From positions 1 through 64,000 of the forward strand of contig JAHCAG010000015.1 in assembly GCA_019635015.1 (NCBI GenBank): DNA of 64,000 nt. Reading direction: 5' to 3'. Position 1 is the first letter of the stretch. Each line of letters starts with the position of its first letter. This document shows, piece by piece, positions 35,322 through 43,452 of the stretch. The notes under the pieces were generated by a model. That model ran no database searches and was not told the DNA's origin. It was given only the letters and a program-made list of their open reading frames with translations. Origin of the DNA: Burkholderiales bacterium. GTDB taxonomy: Bacteria > Pseudomonadota > Gammaproteobacteria > Burkholderiales > SG8-41. The position numbers and the translations under genes were made by a program.

Positions 35322-36254
35322 ATGAAAATCGCGATTATCGGCCAGCAGGATTTCGGCAAATCGGTGCTCGAGGCCTTCCTTGAGCGCAAGGACGAGGTGG
35401 CAGGCGTGTTCTGCGCGCCGGAGAAGCCAGGCGCAAAACCCGATCCGCTGCGCACCGCGGCGGAAGAGCGGGGCCTGAAGGTGTTCCAGTTTGCCTCGCT
35501 GCGGGTGCCGGAGGCGCATGACGCGCTGAAGTCGCTGAACGTCGACATCGGCGTGATGGCCTATGTGCTGCAGTTCGCACCGGACAGCTTTGTGCACCTG
35601 CCGCGGCTGGGCACCATCCAGTACCATCCGTCGCTGCTGCCCAAGTACCGCGGTCCGTCGTCGATCAACTGGCCGATCATCCGCGGCGACACCAAGACGG
35701 GATTGACCATTTTCCGCCCCAACGAGGGGCTGGACGAAGGTCCGGTGATCCTGCAGAAAACCTGCGACATCGGCCCCGACGAAACCATCGGCGAGGTCTA
35801 TTTCAACAAGCTGTTCCCGATGGGCGTGAAAGCGATGCTGGAGGCGGCCGATCTGGTGTATGCCGGCAAACACAGCGAGACGGTGCAGGATGAATCGCAG
35901 GCCAGCTACGAAGGCTGGTGCCGCGCCGGCGAGGCGCATATCCAGTGGGCGAACCATGTCGATTTTGTCTACAACCTGATCCGCGGCACCAATCCCGCAC
36001 CGGGGGCATGGACCACGCTCAACGGCAAGAAAGTGCAGATTTTTGACGCGCGCAAACACCTGTTCCGCAAATTCGGCGATGTGGTCGGCAAGATCGGTGA
36101 GGTCGCCGAGGTGACCGAAAGCAGTTTCAAGGTCACTGCACAGGGTGGTTTCATCGAGGTACTACGGGCGCGCGGCGAGGACGGCAAAAAGCTGTCGGGC
36201 GGCGATTTTGCGCGTGCCAACGGCCTGGCGAAGGGCGCCTTGCTTGGCAACTAG
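35322..36254 (+). CDS. Formyltransferase-fold protein resembling 10-formyl-THF dehydrogenase hydrolase domain
   Basis: A 310-residue protein. Residues 1-200 have the formyltransferase fold, with IAIIGQQDFGKSVLEAFLE at the start, catalytic His102 in YHPSLLPKYRGPSSINW and Asp138 in NEGLDEGPV. A C-terminal OB-like domain covers about 205-305. The wording is closest to the hydrolase domain of 10-formyl-THF dehydrogenase (ALDH1L1), not to methionyl-tRNA formyltransferase, which has N-H at this site. It follows frc by 18 bases under the same promoter. It may hydrolyse 10-formyl-THF, or transfer formyl between formyl-CoA and THF; neither can be shown from sequence. Confidence 0.82.
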   Translation: MKIAIIGQQDFGKSVLEAFLERKDEVAGVFCAPEKPGAKPDPLRTAAEERGLKVFQFASLRVPEAHDALKSLNVDIGVMAYVLQFAPDSFVHLPRLGTIQYHPSLLPKYRGPSSINWPIIRGDTKTGLTIFRPNEGLDEGPVILQKTCDIGPDETIGEVYFNKLFPMGVKAMLEAADLVYAGKHSETVQDESQASYEGWCRAGEAHIQWANHVDFVYNLIRGTNPAPGAWTTLNGKKVQIFDARKHLFRKFGDVVGKIGEVAEVTESSFKVTAQGGFIEVLRARGEDGKKLSGGDFARANGLAKGALLGN

Positions 36255-36273
36255 GACAGCCCCATGAATCCGG

Positions 36274-36301
36274 AAAAGCCACGCTGTTGCGTGGCTTTTT
36301 T
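36274..36301 (+). terminator. Intrinsic terminator of the frc operon
   Basis: AAAAGCCACGC-TGTT-GCGTGGCTTTTTT: perfect stem with T-run, 20 bases after the formyltransferase stop. Confidence 0.92.
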
Positions 36302-36565
36302 GTTTTAATGTAACTATTTGTTTTTTATATATTTTTTTGGAATTTCCTGAGGCGAGGTCAAAACGCGCGGATTTTCCCGCAGGTGACAGCACGCCGGTCG
36401 GTCTCCGATGACCGATGGTCGGATGCCCCGATTCGGGCTGTGACGTTTTGCACTAAGTCCTTAAAAAAAAGCAATTTTCAGGGGCGGATATCGTAAAATC
36501 TGTGAAACACCGTCGTTAAGCCATTCTCTACAAACATAAAAACGGCACGGAACGGGCGCAAAGGG
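36302..36565. other. Intergenic region before the kinase operon
   Basis: An AT-rich stretch (36302-36345), then GC-rich sequence with a dyad around GACCGATGGTC (36410-36420) and an A8 run at 36464-36471. No gene seen. A promoter is expected here, but I find no convincing -35/-10 pair. Confidence 0.35.
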
Positions 36566-39124
36566 ATGAAAAAGCTGGGTTTCTGGAAGGCGGACTGGTT
36601 TCTGGGGCTCGTCGTTGCCGTCGTGATGCTGGTTGCGGCACGCGGTGACCTGATCCAGAGCCTGGAGCGCAAGGCCTATGACCTCGGCGTCCAGGCCGCC
36701 ACACGCTCGCCTTCCGATCGCATCGCCGTCATCGCCATCGACGATGCCAGCATCGCCAACATCGGGCGCTGGCCTTGGTCGCGGGATGTGCATGCCCGCA
36801 TGATCGACCTGCTGGCCGGTGCCCAGGCGAAGGTGATTGCCAACACGACGTTCTTCTTCGAGCCGCAGCGCGATGCCGGCCTGGTTTATGTCGAGAAGCT
36901 GCTGAACCTGCACAACGAACTGGCGGCACAGGCTGATCCCAAGGCGGCTGCGGCCAATGAGGGCCTGGCCCGCATCGGTGCGGTGCTGACCGAGGCGGAA
37001 CAGGCCCTAAATACCGACCGCAAACTGGCCGGCAGCATGAAAGCCGCCGGAAATGTCGTGCTGCCAATGGTGTTCCAGCAACTGGCAGAGCCGCAGGGCA
37101 ATCCCGACAAACCGCTGCCGAACTACGTGCTGGACAGCGGCATGGCCGGGCCGCGCGGGGTTGACGTGCTGCCGCCGCCGGGCGTGTTCCCGCTGTACCC
37201 GGTGGCTGAGCTCGGGCCGGCGGTTGCGAGCATCGGGCATCTCAATGCAGACATCGATGTCGACGGCGCGGTGCGTGCGGAGCCGCTGCTGGTGCGCTAC
37301 TACGACCAGGTGTTTCCGGCGCTGTCGGTGATGGTGGCGGCGCGCAGCCTGAATCTGGGCGTGGCCGACATCAAACCGGTCTGGGGCGAGGCCCTGCAGC
37401 TCGGCAAGCTGAGGGTGGCCACCGATCCCGCGCTGCGGATGCACACGTTTTTCTATGCCGACCGCGACGGCCGCCCCGCTTTTCCGGTGGATTCGTTTTT
37501 CGACGTGATCAGCGGCAAGGTGCCGGCTGCGAAGTACCGCGACAAGATCGTGCTGATCGGCCCCACGGCAGCCGGGCTGGGTTCCGCGCAGGTGACACCC
37601 GTCTCTCCGGCCACGGCACCGGTACTGACCCTGGCGCACACCGTGTCGAGCATTCTCGGCGAACACTTTTTCGTCACGCCTTCCTGGGGCATATGGGTGC
37701 AGCTCGGCGTATTCCTTGCCGTGACGCTGTACCTGATCGTTGTCCTGCCGCGGCTCAGGGCCGGCATTGCCGCGGTGATCAGCCTCATCATCGGCGTTGC
37801 GCTGATCGGCGCGCACTTCGGCCTGATGGTGGGCCAGCTGATGTGGATACAGTTCATGGGCTCGGCGGCGCTGCTCGCCGTCGGTTATGCCGCGCTGACC
37901 ACCAAACGTTTCCTGGTGACCGAGCGCGGCAAGGAAAAATCGGATGCCGAATCCGCGGAATCGAACCGGATGCTGGGCATTGCCTACCAGGCCCAGGGCC
38001 AGCTGGATCTGGCCTGGGACAAATTCCGCCAGTGCCCGCTCAACGATCCGGTGATGGAGAACCTCTACAGCCTTGCGCTCGATTTCGAGCGCAAGCGCCA
38101 GTTCAACAAGGCGGAATCGGTGTTCCGCTACATGGCCGAATTCGATCCCAAGTTCCGCGACCTGGAGCAGCGGCTGACACGCGCCAAGGCGCTGTCGGAA
38201 ACAGTGATTCTCGGCGGCGCGCAGGGGCATCCCGGCGGCACCGTGATGCTCGAAGGCGGTGGCATGGAAAAACCGATGCTCGGCCGCTACCAGGTGGAGA
38301 AGGAACTCGGCAAGGGTGCGATGGGCGTGGTCTACCTCGGCAAGGATCCGAAGATCGGCCGCGTGGTGGCGATCAAGACCATGGCGCTGTCGCAGGAGTT
38401 CGAGGGCGATGAACTGGTCGAGGTCAAGGAGCGCTTTTTCCGCGAGGCGGAAACGGCGGGCCGCCTCACCCATCCGAACATCGTCACCATCTACGACGCG
38501 GGCGAAGAGCATGACCTGGCCTACATCGCGATGGAGTTCCTGAAGGGGCGCGATCTCGTGCCGTACACCAAGCCGGATGCGTTGCTGCCGGTGCCCCAGG
38601 TACTGTCGATCATCGCCCGCGTCGCCGAAGCGCTGGGTTACGCCCACCAGCAGAATGTCGTGCACCGCGACATCAAGCCCGCAAACATCATGTACGAGCC
38701 GGAAAGCGATACTCCGAAAGTGACGGACTTCGGCATCGCGCGGGTCACCGATTCCTCCAAAACCAAGACCGGCATGGTGCTGGGCACGCCGTCCTACATG
38801 TCCCCCGAGCAACTGGCGGGCAAGAAGGTGGAAGGACGCTCCGACCTGTTCTCGCTGGGCGTCACGCTCTACCAGATGCTCAGCGGCAAGCTGCCTTTCC
38901 AGGGAGATTCGATGGCGCAGCTGATGTTCAAGATTGCCAACGAGCCGCATGTCGACATCCGCACGCTGAATCCGGCGCTGCCGGCCTGCGTCGCCGCGGT
39001 GACCAACAAGGCGCTGGCCAAGGACCCCGACCAGCGTTACCAGAGCGGCGAGCAGATGGCCAAGGCGATCCGGCTTTGCCTGGGCACGCTGGCCGGCAAA
39101 CCTGCCGCAGCCGCGACGTCCTGA
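36566..39124 (+). CDS. CHASE2-domain serine/threonine protein kinase
   Basis: An 852-residue membrane kinase. One N-terminal helix (about 10-27) leads to a periplasmic CHASE2 sensor (about 35-350). Three helices follow (about 370-450), then a short helical TPR-like segment (470-550), and a Hanks-type kinase from about 572. Visible are GKGAMGVVYLG (P-loop), VVAIKTM (Lys), VVHRDIKPANI (catalytic loop), VTDFGIARV, and GTPSYMSPEQLAG. All catalytic residues are intact. It heads an operon with a PP2C phosphatase (9 bases on), an FHA protein and a CHASE2 adenylate cyclase, so phosphorylation, dephosphorylation and phosphothreonine reading are encoded together. The stimulus sensed by CHASE2 is unknown. 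Confidence 0.92.
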   Translation: MKKLGFWKADWFLGLVVAVVMLVAARGDLIQSLERKAYDLGVQAATRSPSDRIAVIAIDDASIANIGRWPWSRDVHARMIDLLAGAQAKVIANTTFFFEPQRDAGLVYVEKLLNLHNELAAQADPKAAAANEGLARIGAVLTEAEQALNTDRKLAGSMKAAGNVVLPMVFQQLAEPQGNPDKPLPNYVLDSGMAGPRGVDVLPPPGVFPLYPVAELGPAVASIGHLNADIDVDGAVRAEPLLVRYYDQVFPALSVMVAARSLNLGVADIKPVWGEALQLGKLRVATDPALRMHTFFYADRDGRPAFPVDSFFDVISGKVPAAKYRDKIVLIGPTAAGLGSAQVTPVSPATAPVLTLAHTVSSILGEHFFVTPSWGIWVQLGVFLAVTLYLIVVLPRLRAGIAAVISLIIGVALIGAHFGLMVGQLMWIQFMGSAALLAVGYAALTTKRFLVTERGKEKSDAESAESNRMLGIAYQAQGQLDLAWDKFRQCPLNDPVMENLYSLALDFERKRQFNKAESVFRYMAEFDPKFRDLEQRLTRAKALSETVILGGAQGHPGGTVMLEGGGMEKPMLGRYQVEKELGKGAMGVVYLGKDPKIGRVVAIKTMALSQEFEGDELVEVKERFFREAETAGRLTHPNIVTIYDAGEEHDLAYIAMEFLKGRDLVPYTKPDALLPVPQVLSIIARVAEALGYAHQQNVVHRDIKPANIMYEPESDTPKVTDFGIARVTDSSKTKTGMVLGTPSYMSPEQLAGKKVEGRSDLFSLGVTLYQMLSGKLPFQGDSMAQLMFKIANEPHVDIRTLNPALPACVAAVTNKALAKDPDQRYQSGEQMAKAIRLCLGTLAGKPAAAATS

Positions 39125-39133
39125 GGGCCGACC

Positions 39134-39943
39134 ATGGACCTGTCCGGCGTCTTCGAAATCGCGACGGCCACCCACTCCGGGATGGTGCGCTCCCACAACG
39201 AGGACAGCATTGCGGTGGACGCGGCTGCCGGCCTTGCGGTGCTGGCCGACGGCATGGGCGGATACAACGCGGGCGAAGTGGCCAGCGGCATCGCGGTGGC
39301 GATGATCAGCGCCGAACTGAAAAAGGCGCTGGCGGCACGCGGCGAAGGTTTTGACATCGCGGCTGCAGAGCGGCTGGTCGGTGAACACGCCGTCCGGGCC
39401 AACAACGCGATTTTCCAGGCTTCCCAGAATCAGGCGCAGTATGCGGGCATGGGCACCACGCTGGTGGTCGTGCTGCTGTATGACGACAGGCTGGTGGTCG
39501 GGCATATCGGCGATTCCCGGCTCTACCGTTTCCGCGAGGGCAAGCTGGAACAGGTGACCCGTGACCACTCGCTGCTGCAGGAGCAGATCGACAGCGGCCT
39601 CATCACCAGGGAACAGGCGCGTCATTCACAGAACAAGAACCTGGTGACGCGGGCGGTGGGCATCGATCCGGAAGTCGAGGCGGAAGTCCACAGCTATCCG
39701 GTGCTGCCGGGCGACATCTACCTGCTGTGCTCGGACGGGCTCAACGACATGGTGACCGACGAGGACATGGAGTTGACGCTGGGGTCGCTGCAGGCCAACC
39801 TGCCGCTGGCGGCGGAGCAGCTGGTGCAGCAGGCCAACGACAATGGCGGTCGTGACAATGTTTCGGTTATTCTGGTGCGCGTGCTAAAGGGCTTTCCGGC
39901 CCGCGCGGGGTTGGTTGACCGGCTGAAGTCCTGGTTCAGATAA
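39134..39943 (+). CDS. PP2C-family serine/threonine phosphatase
   Basis: A 269-residue Stp1/PppA-type phosphatase needing two Mn2+/Mg2+ ions. Metal Asp residues are in MVRSHNEDSIAVD and VLADGMGGYNAG; GDSRLYRFREGKLEQVTRDHS, VTRAVG and LLCSDGLNDMVTDE complete the family set, followed by NDNGGRDNVSVI. No membrane segment is seen, so it is cytoplasmic. It should reverse the action of the kinase encoded 9 bases upstream and reset the FHA protein encoded 17 bases downstream. Confidence 0.93.
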   Translation: MDLSGVFEIATATHSGMVRSHNEDSIAVDAAAGLAVLADGMGGYNAGEVASGIAVAMISAELKKALAARGEGFDIAAAERLVGEHAVRANNAIFQASQNQAQYAGMGTTLVVVLLYDDRLVVGHIGDSRLYRFREGKLEQVTRDHSLLQEQIDSGLITREQARHSQNKNLVTRAVGIDPEVEAEVHSYPVLPGDIYLLCSDGLNDMVTDEDMELTLGSLQANLPLAAEQLVQQANDNGGRDNVSVILVRVLKGFPARAGLVDRLKSWFR

Positions 39944-39960
39944 GCAACGGGGATACTACT

Positions 39961-40728
39961 ATGGCGAAGTTGATACTTTCTCTCGAGGGCTCGATGATCC
40001 GCGAGGTTCCGCTGGACAAGGAGCGGATCATGATCGGCCGCAAACCCTCCAACGAGATCCAGATCGAGAATCTGGCCGTGAGCGGCGAGCATGCCTGCAT
40101 CGTGACCATACTCAATGATTCCTTCCTCGAGGATCTGGGCTCCACCAACGGCACGCTGGTGAACGGGAGTCCGATCAAGAAGCACATCCTGCAGAACAAC
40201 GATGTGATCGAGATCGGCAAGTACAAGCTCAAGTATGTGGCGGATGCGCCTGCAGCCGGCCACGCGGCCGGCGAAGACTTCGAGAAGACGATGATCCTGC
40301 GTGCGCCGCCCAAACCGGCCCCGGCCCCCGCGGCGGCAAAACCGGCCAATGAGCCGGCACCGCCGTCCAAACCCTCGATGCCGCCGCCGACACCGCGGCC
40401 GGTTCCCCCGCTGGCGAAACCCGCCGCGCCACCGCCGGCCGCAGCGCCTGCGGCCGCGTCGCAGGCGCTCGCCGCGGTGCAGATCCTGACCGGTCCCAGT
40501 GCCGGCAAGGAACTGGATCTTGTGAAGAACCTCACCACGCTGGGCAAGCCCGGCCTCCAGGTTGCGGTGATTACCCGCCGTCCCCAGGGCTATTTCATCA
40601 CGCACGTGGAGGGCGCCAAGTTCCCGGTTGTCAACGGCAAGATGATTGATGCCCAGGCCCAGCCCCTGCAGGATCACGACGTCATCGAGCTTGCCGGCGT
40701 GAAAATGGAATTTTTCGTAAAAAAATAA
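39961..40728 (+). CDS. FHA-domain protein
   Basis: A 255-residue cytoplasmic adaptor. An N-terminal FHA domain (about 15-90) shows IMIGRKPSNEIQIENLAVSGEHACI and LGSTNGTLVNGSPI, the phosphothreonine-binding set. A long Pro/Ala-rich linker (about 110-165) and a second FHA-like or structural domain (about 170-255, ending DVIELAGVKMEFF) follow. The second half lacks clear GR..S..H residues. TMILRAPP just after the FHA domain holds a Thr that could be the kinase target. It probably reads the phosphorylated state of the kinase or its substrates. Confidence 0.88.
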   Translation: MAKLILSLEGSMIREVPLDKERIMIGRKPSNEIQIENLAVSGEHACIVTILNDSFLEDLGSTNGTLVNGSPIKKHILQNNDVIEIGKYKLKYVADAPAAGHAAGEDFEKTMILRAPPKPAPAPAAAKPANEPAPPSKPSMPPPTPRPVPPLAKPAAPPPAAAPAAASQALAAVQILTGPSAGKELDLVKNLTTLGKPGLQVAVITRRPQGYFITHVEGAKFPVVNGKMIDAQAQPLQDHDVIELAGVKMEFFVKK

Positions 40729-40841
40729 GCATCCGCATGTTCGCGGCGGCGGCAGCGGGGCGCGCCCCGGACCGGCTGAGGCTCGCGGCTTTCCGCGCGT
40801 TTGATGTCCCTGCGACGACAGGGCTGCACTAGGACGACAGG

Positions 40842-43076
40842 GTGAGAAAAAATCTGACGCGCATTGTGATCGGCATGGCGATTGTCGTCGTGTTCCTCGC
40901 GCATGCCGTGCATGTTCTGCGCGTCCCCTTCCTCGACAATCTCGAAGCCATCATTTACGACACCCGGCTGCGGCTGACCATGCCGAACACCATCGACCCG
41001 CGGGTGGTGATCCTCGATATCGACGAAAAAAGCCTGCAGGAGAAGGAAAAGGGCGGCGAGGGCCGCTGGCCGTGGCCGCGCGACCGGCTGGCGCTGCTGC
41101 TGGACAAGCTGTTCGACAAGTACGGCATCGCAGTGGTCGGTTTCGACGTGGTGTTTGCGGAGCGCGACGAATCTTCAGGCATTCGCGTGCTTGAGCGCCT
41201 GGGGCAGCGTGAACTGAAAGGGGTGCCGCAGTTCCAGTCGGTGCTCGACCAGGTGCGGCCGCAGCTCGAATACGACGACATTTTCGCCCGCAAGATGAAA
41301 GGGCGCGCCGTGGTGCTGGGGCATGTGTTCCTCAGCGATGATCCGGCCAGTGCCAGCAAGAAGGGCATGTTGCCGCCGCCGGTGCTGCCCGCGGGCACTT
41401 TCGGTGGCCGCAAGGTCGGCGTGACCTCGTGGACCGGCTACACGGCCAATCTTGAACGTCTGCAGGGCGCCGCAATCAGCGCGGGCCACATCAACCCGCT
41501 GCCGGACCAGGACGGCATCACCCGGCGCGTGCCGATGCTGGTGGAGCATGCCGGGGCCTATTACGAGCCCCTGTCGCTGGCGATGGTGCGTGCCGTCACC
41601 GGGCAGCCGCCGGTGGTTCCCGTGGTTGGCGGGGATGGCTCCGCCGATTACAGCGGACTGGAATGGGTCAAGGCCGGCCCTTTCTCGGTCCCGGTCGATT
41701 TCCAGGCGGCGGCGCTGGTGCCCTACCGCGGTGGCAAAGGCAGTTACCGTTACTACTCGCTGGTCGATGTGCTCAACGAGCGGGTTCCCGTCGACGAACT
41801 GAAGGGCAAGATCGCACTGGTCGGCACCACGGCACCGGGGCTGCTTGACCTGCGTGCGACGCCGGTGGATCCGGTGTTCCCGGGGGTGGAAATCCATGCC
41901 AACCTGATTGGCGGCATACTCGACGGCAATATCAAGCAGCGCCCGCCGTACGTGGTCGGCGCGGAATTCATACTGTTGCTGCTGTCCGGGGCGGCGCTGG
42001 CCCTGCTGCTGCCGATGCTGGCACCGTTCAAGTCCATGCTGGTGACGGCGCTGGTGTTGCTGGCGGTGATCGGGACCAATCTTACGGTGTTCCACTCGGG
42101 GAATCTGGTGCTGCCGCTGGCCTCCGGCATCCTGCTGATCCTGGTGCTGTTCACCTTCAACATGGCTTACGGCTTCCTGGTCGAAGCACGCGGCAGCCGG
42201 CTGATCGCCGGCCTGTTCGGGCAGTATGTGCCGCCGGAACTGGTCGAGGAAATGGCACGCAACCCGGAGCAGTTCAACATGGCTCCCCGCGCCGAGGAAC
42301 TGTCGGTGCTGTTCTCCGACGTGCGCGGATTCACGACGATTTCGGAGAGCCTGACCCCGGAGGACCTGTCGGTCTACATCAATGACTATCTGACCACCAT
42401 GAGCCTGGTGATCCGCGAGGGCCACCGCGGCACGCTCGACAAGTACATCGGTGATGCGATCATGGCTTTCTGGGGTGCGCCGATGGCCGATCCCAAGCAC
42501 GCGCAGAATGCGGTGCTGGCAGCCCTCGACATGATGAAGCAGGCGAAGGTGCTCAACGAAAAATTCCATGCCAGGGGCTGGCCGCCGTTTGCCATCGGCA
42601 TCGGCGTCAACTCGGGCGTGATGCGCGTCGGCGACATGGGGTCCCAGATCCGCAAGGCGTACACCGTGATGGGGGATGCGGTGAATCTCGGCTCCCGGCT
42701 TGAGGGCATCACCAAGCAGTACGGCGCCGACATCATCATCGGCGAGGCGACCAAGGCACGCATTACCGGCGTCGTGCTGCGCGAGATCGACCTGGTGCAG
42801 GTCAAGGGCAAGGACGAGCCGGTCGCGATCTACGAGCCGCTGGGGCTGGAGGGCGAGGTCGAACAGAAGCAACTGGACGAGGTCAAATTATGGAGCCAGG
42901 CTCTGCGGTTTTACCGTGCCCAGGACTGGGACAAGGCGGAATTGCAGCTGATCAACCTCAAGAAGGTGGCTGCCAAAACCTATCTTTACGACGTCTTTCT
43001 GGAGCGCATTGCTGAATATCGTGCGAACCCGCCGGGACCGGAGTGGAAAGGTGTCCATAAATTCGAAACCAAATGA
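40842..43076 (+). CDS. CHASE2-domain class III adenylate cyclase
   Basis: A 744-residue membrane cyclase starting at a GTG. One helix (about 8-25) is followed by a periplasmic CHASE2 domain (about 35-350), three helices (about 365-440), and a class III nucleotide cyclase domain (about 475-665). It shows VLFSDVRGFTTISE (metal Asp), GTLDKYIGDAIMAFWGAP (second metal Asp) and VMGDAVNLGSRLEGITKQYGADI, which supports ATP use. A short C-terminal helical extension follows. Its CHASE2 sensor parallels that of the kinase three genes upstream, so both may sense one signal. cAMP made here could act on the kinase with a cyclic-nucleotide-binding domain at 58429-59772. Confidence 0.9.
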   Translation: MRKNLTRIVIGMAIVVVFLAHAVHVLRVPFLDNLEAIIYDTRLRLTMPNTIDPRVVILDIDEKSLQEKEKGGEGRWPWPRDRLALLLDKLFDKYGIAVVGFDVVFAERDESSGIRVLERLGQRELKGVPQFQSVLDQVRPQLEYDDIFARKMKGRAVVLGHVFLSDDPASASKKGMLPPPVLPAGTFGGRKVGVTSWTGYTANLERLQGAAISAGHINPLPDQDGITRRVPMLVEHAGAYYEPLSLAMVRAVTGQPPVVPVVGGDGSADYSGLEWVKAGPFSVPVDFQAAALVPYRGGKGSYRYYSLVDVLNERVPVDELKGKIALVGTTAPGLLDLRATPVDPVFPGVEIHANLIGGILDGNIKQRPPYVVGAEFILLLLSGAALALLLPMLAPFKSMLVTALVLLAVIGTNLTVFHSGNLVLPLASGILLILVLFTFNMAYGFLVEARGSRLIAGLFGQYVPPELVEEMARNPEQFNMAPRAEELSVLFSDVRGFTTISESLTPEDLSVYINDYLTTMSLVIREGHRGTLDKYIGDAIMAFWGAPMADPKHAQNAVLAALDMMKQAKVLNEKFHARGWPPFAIGIGVNSGVMRVGDMGSQIRKAYTVMGDAVNLGSRLEGITKQYGADIIIGEATKARITGVVLREIDLVQVKGKDEPVAIYEPLGLEGEVEQKQLDEVKLWSQALRFYRAQDWDKAELQLINLKKVAAKTYLYDVFLERIAEYRANPPGPEWKGVHKFETK

Positions 43077-43452
43077 TGGCACGCGCAGCCCGGTCGGTGC
43101 CGGGGATGTCGACCGTTGTTTTTAAAAACTAAATAAAATCAATTATTTATGCTGCATAAATCGCGGGGCAGTCATGTCTGACACAGAGCGCAAACTTGCG
43201 GTAGTCTCCAGACACGGTGTCCGGGTTTTCCGGCGAGGCAATCAGCCGTCCTGCGGCTGAATACACCGATTGTGTGACACACTTCAAACTGCGGCAGGCG
43301 GAAACGGTCATGGGTGCAATCTGCCATGGCCCTGATGCCGCCGCGGCGCATGAAAAAGCCCGGTCAGGGCGGGATATTCGGATTCTGAGTCGTCCGGCGC
43401 GGGATTTCCGGACCAGGCGGCACAGGAAGCAGCGGAAAGAAAAGGGGTGACC
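43077..43452. other. Intergenic region with IHF-like site and dyad
   Basis: No supported gene in these 376 bases. AATCAA-TTAT-TTA (43137-43149) fits the IHF consensus exactly. It overlaps a 17-base dyad ATTTATGC-T-GCATAAAT (43145-43161). The AT-rich block resembles that upstream of pilA (shared AAATAAAATCAA). The rest, to 43452, shows no clear promoter. Confidence 0.45.

Noticed and set aside
35322..36254. Methionyl-tRNA formyltransferase (fmt)
   Set aside because: The active-site segment reads YHPSLLP...INW as in 10-formyl-THF dehydrogenases, not the NIHxSLLP form of Fmt, and no def gene is adjacent.
34020..39625. Very long minus-strand open frames opposite frc and the CHASE2 kinase
   Set aside because: They are high-GC shadows with Arg/His/Gly-rich compositions and no domain logic; the plus-strand genes are unambiguous.
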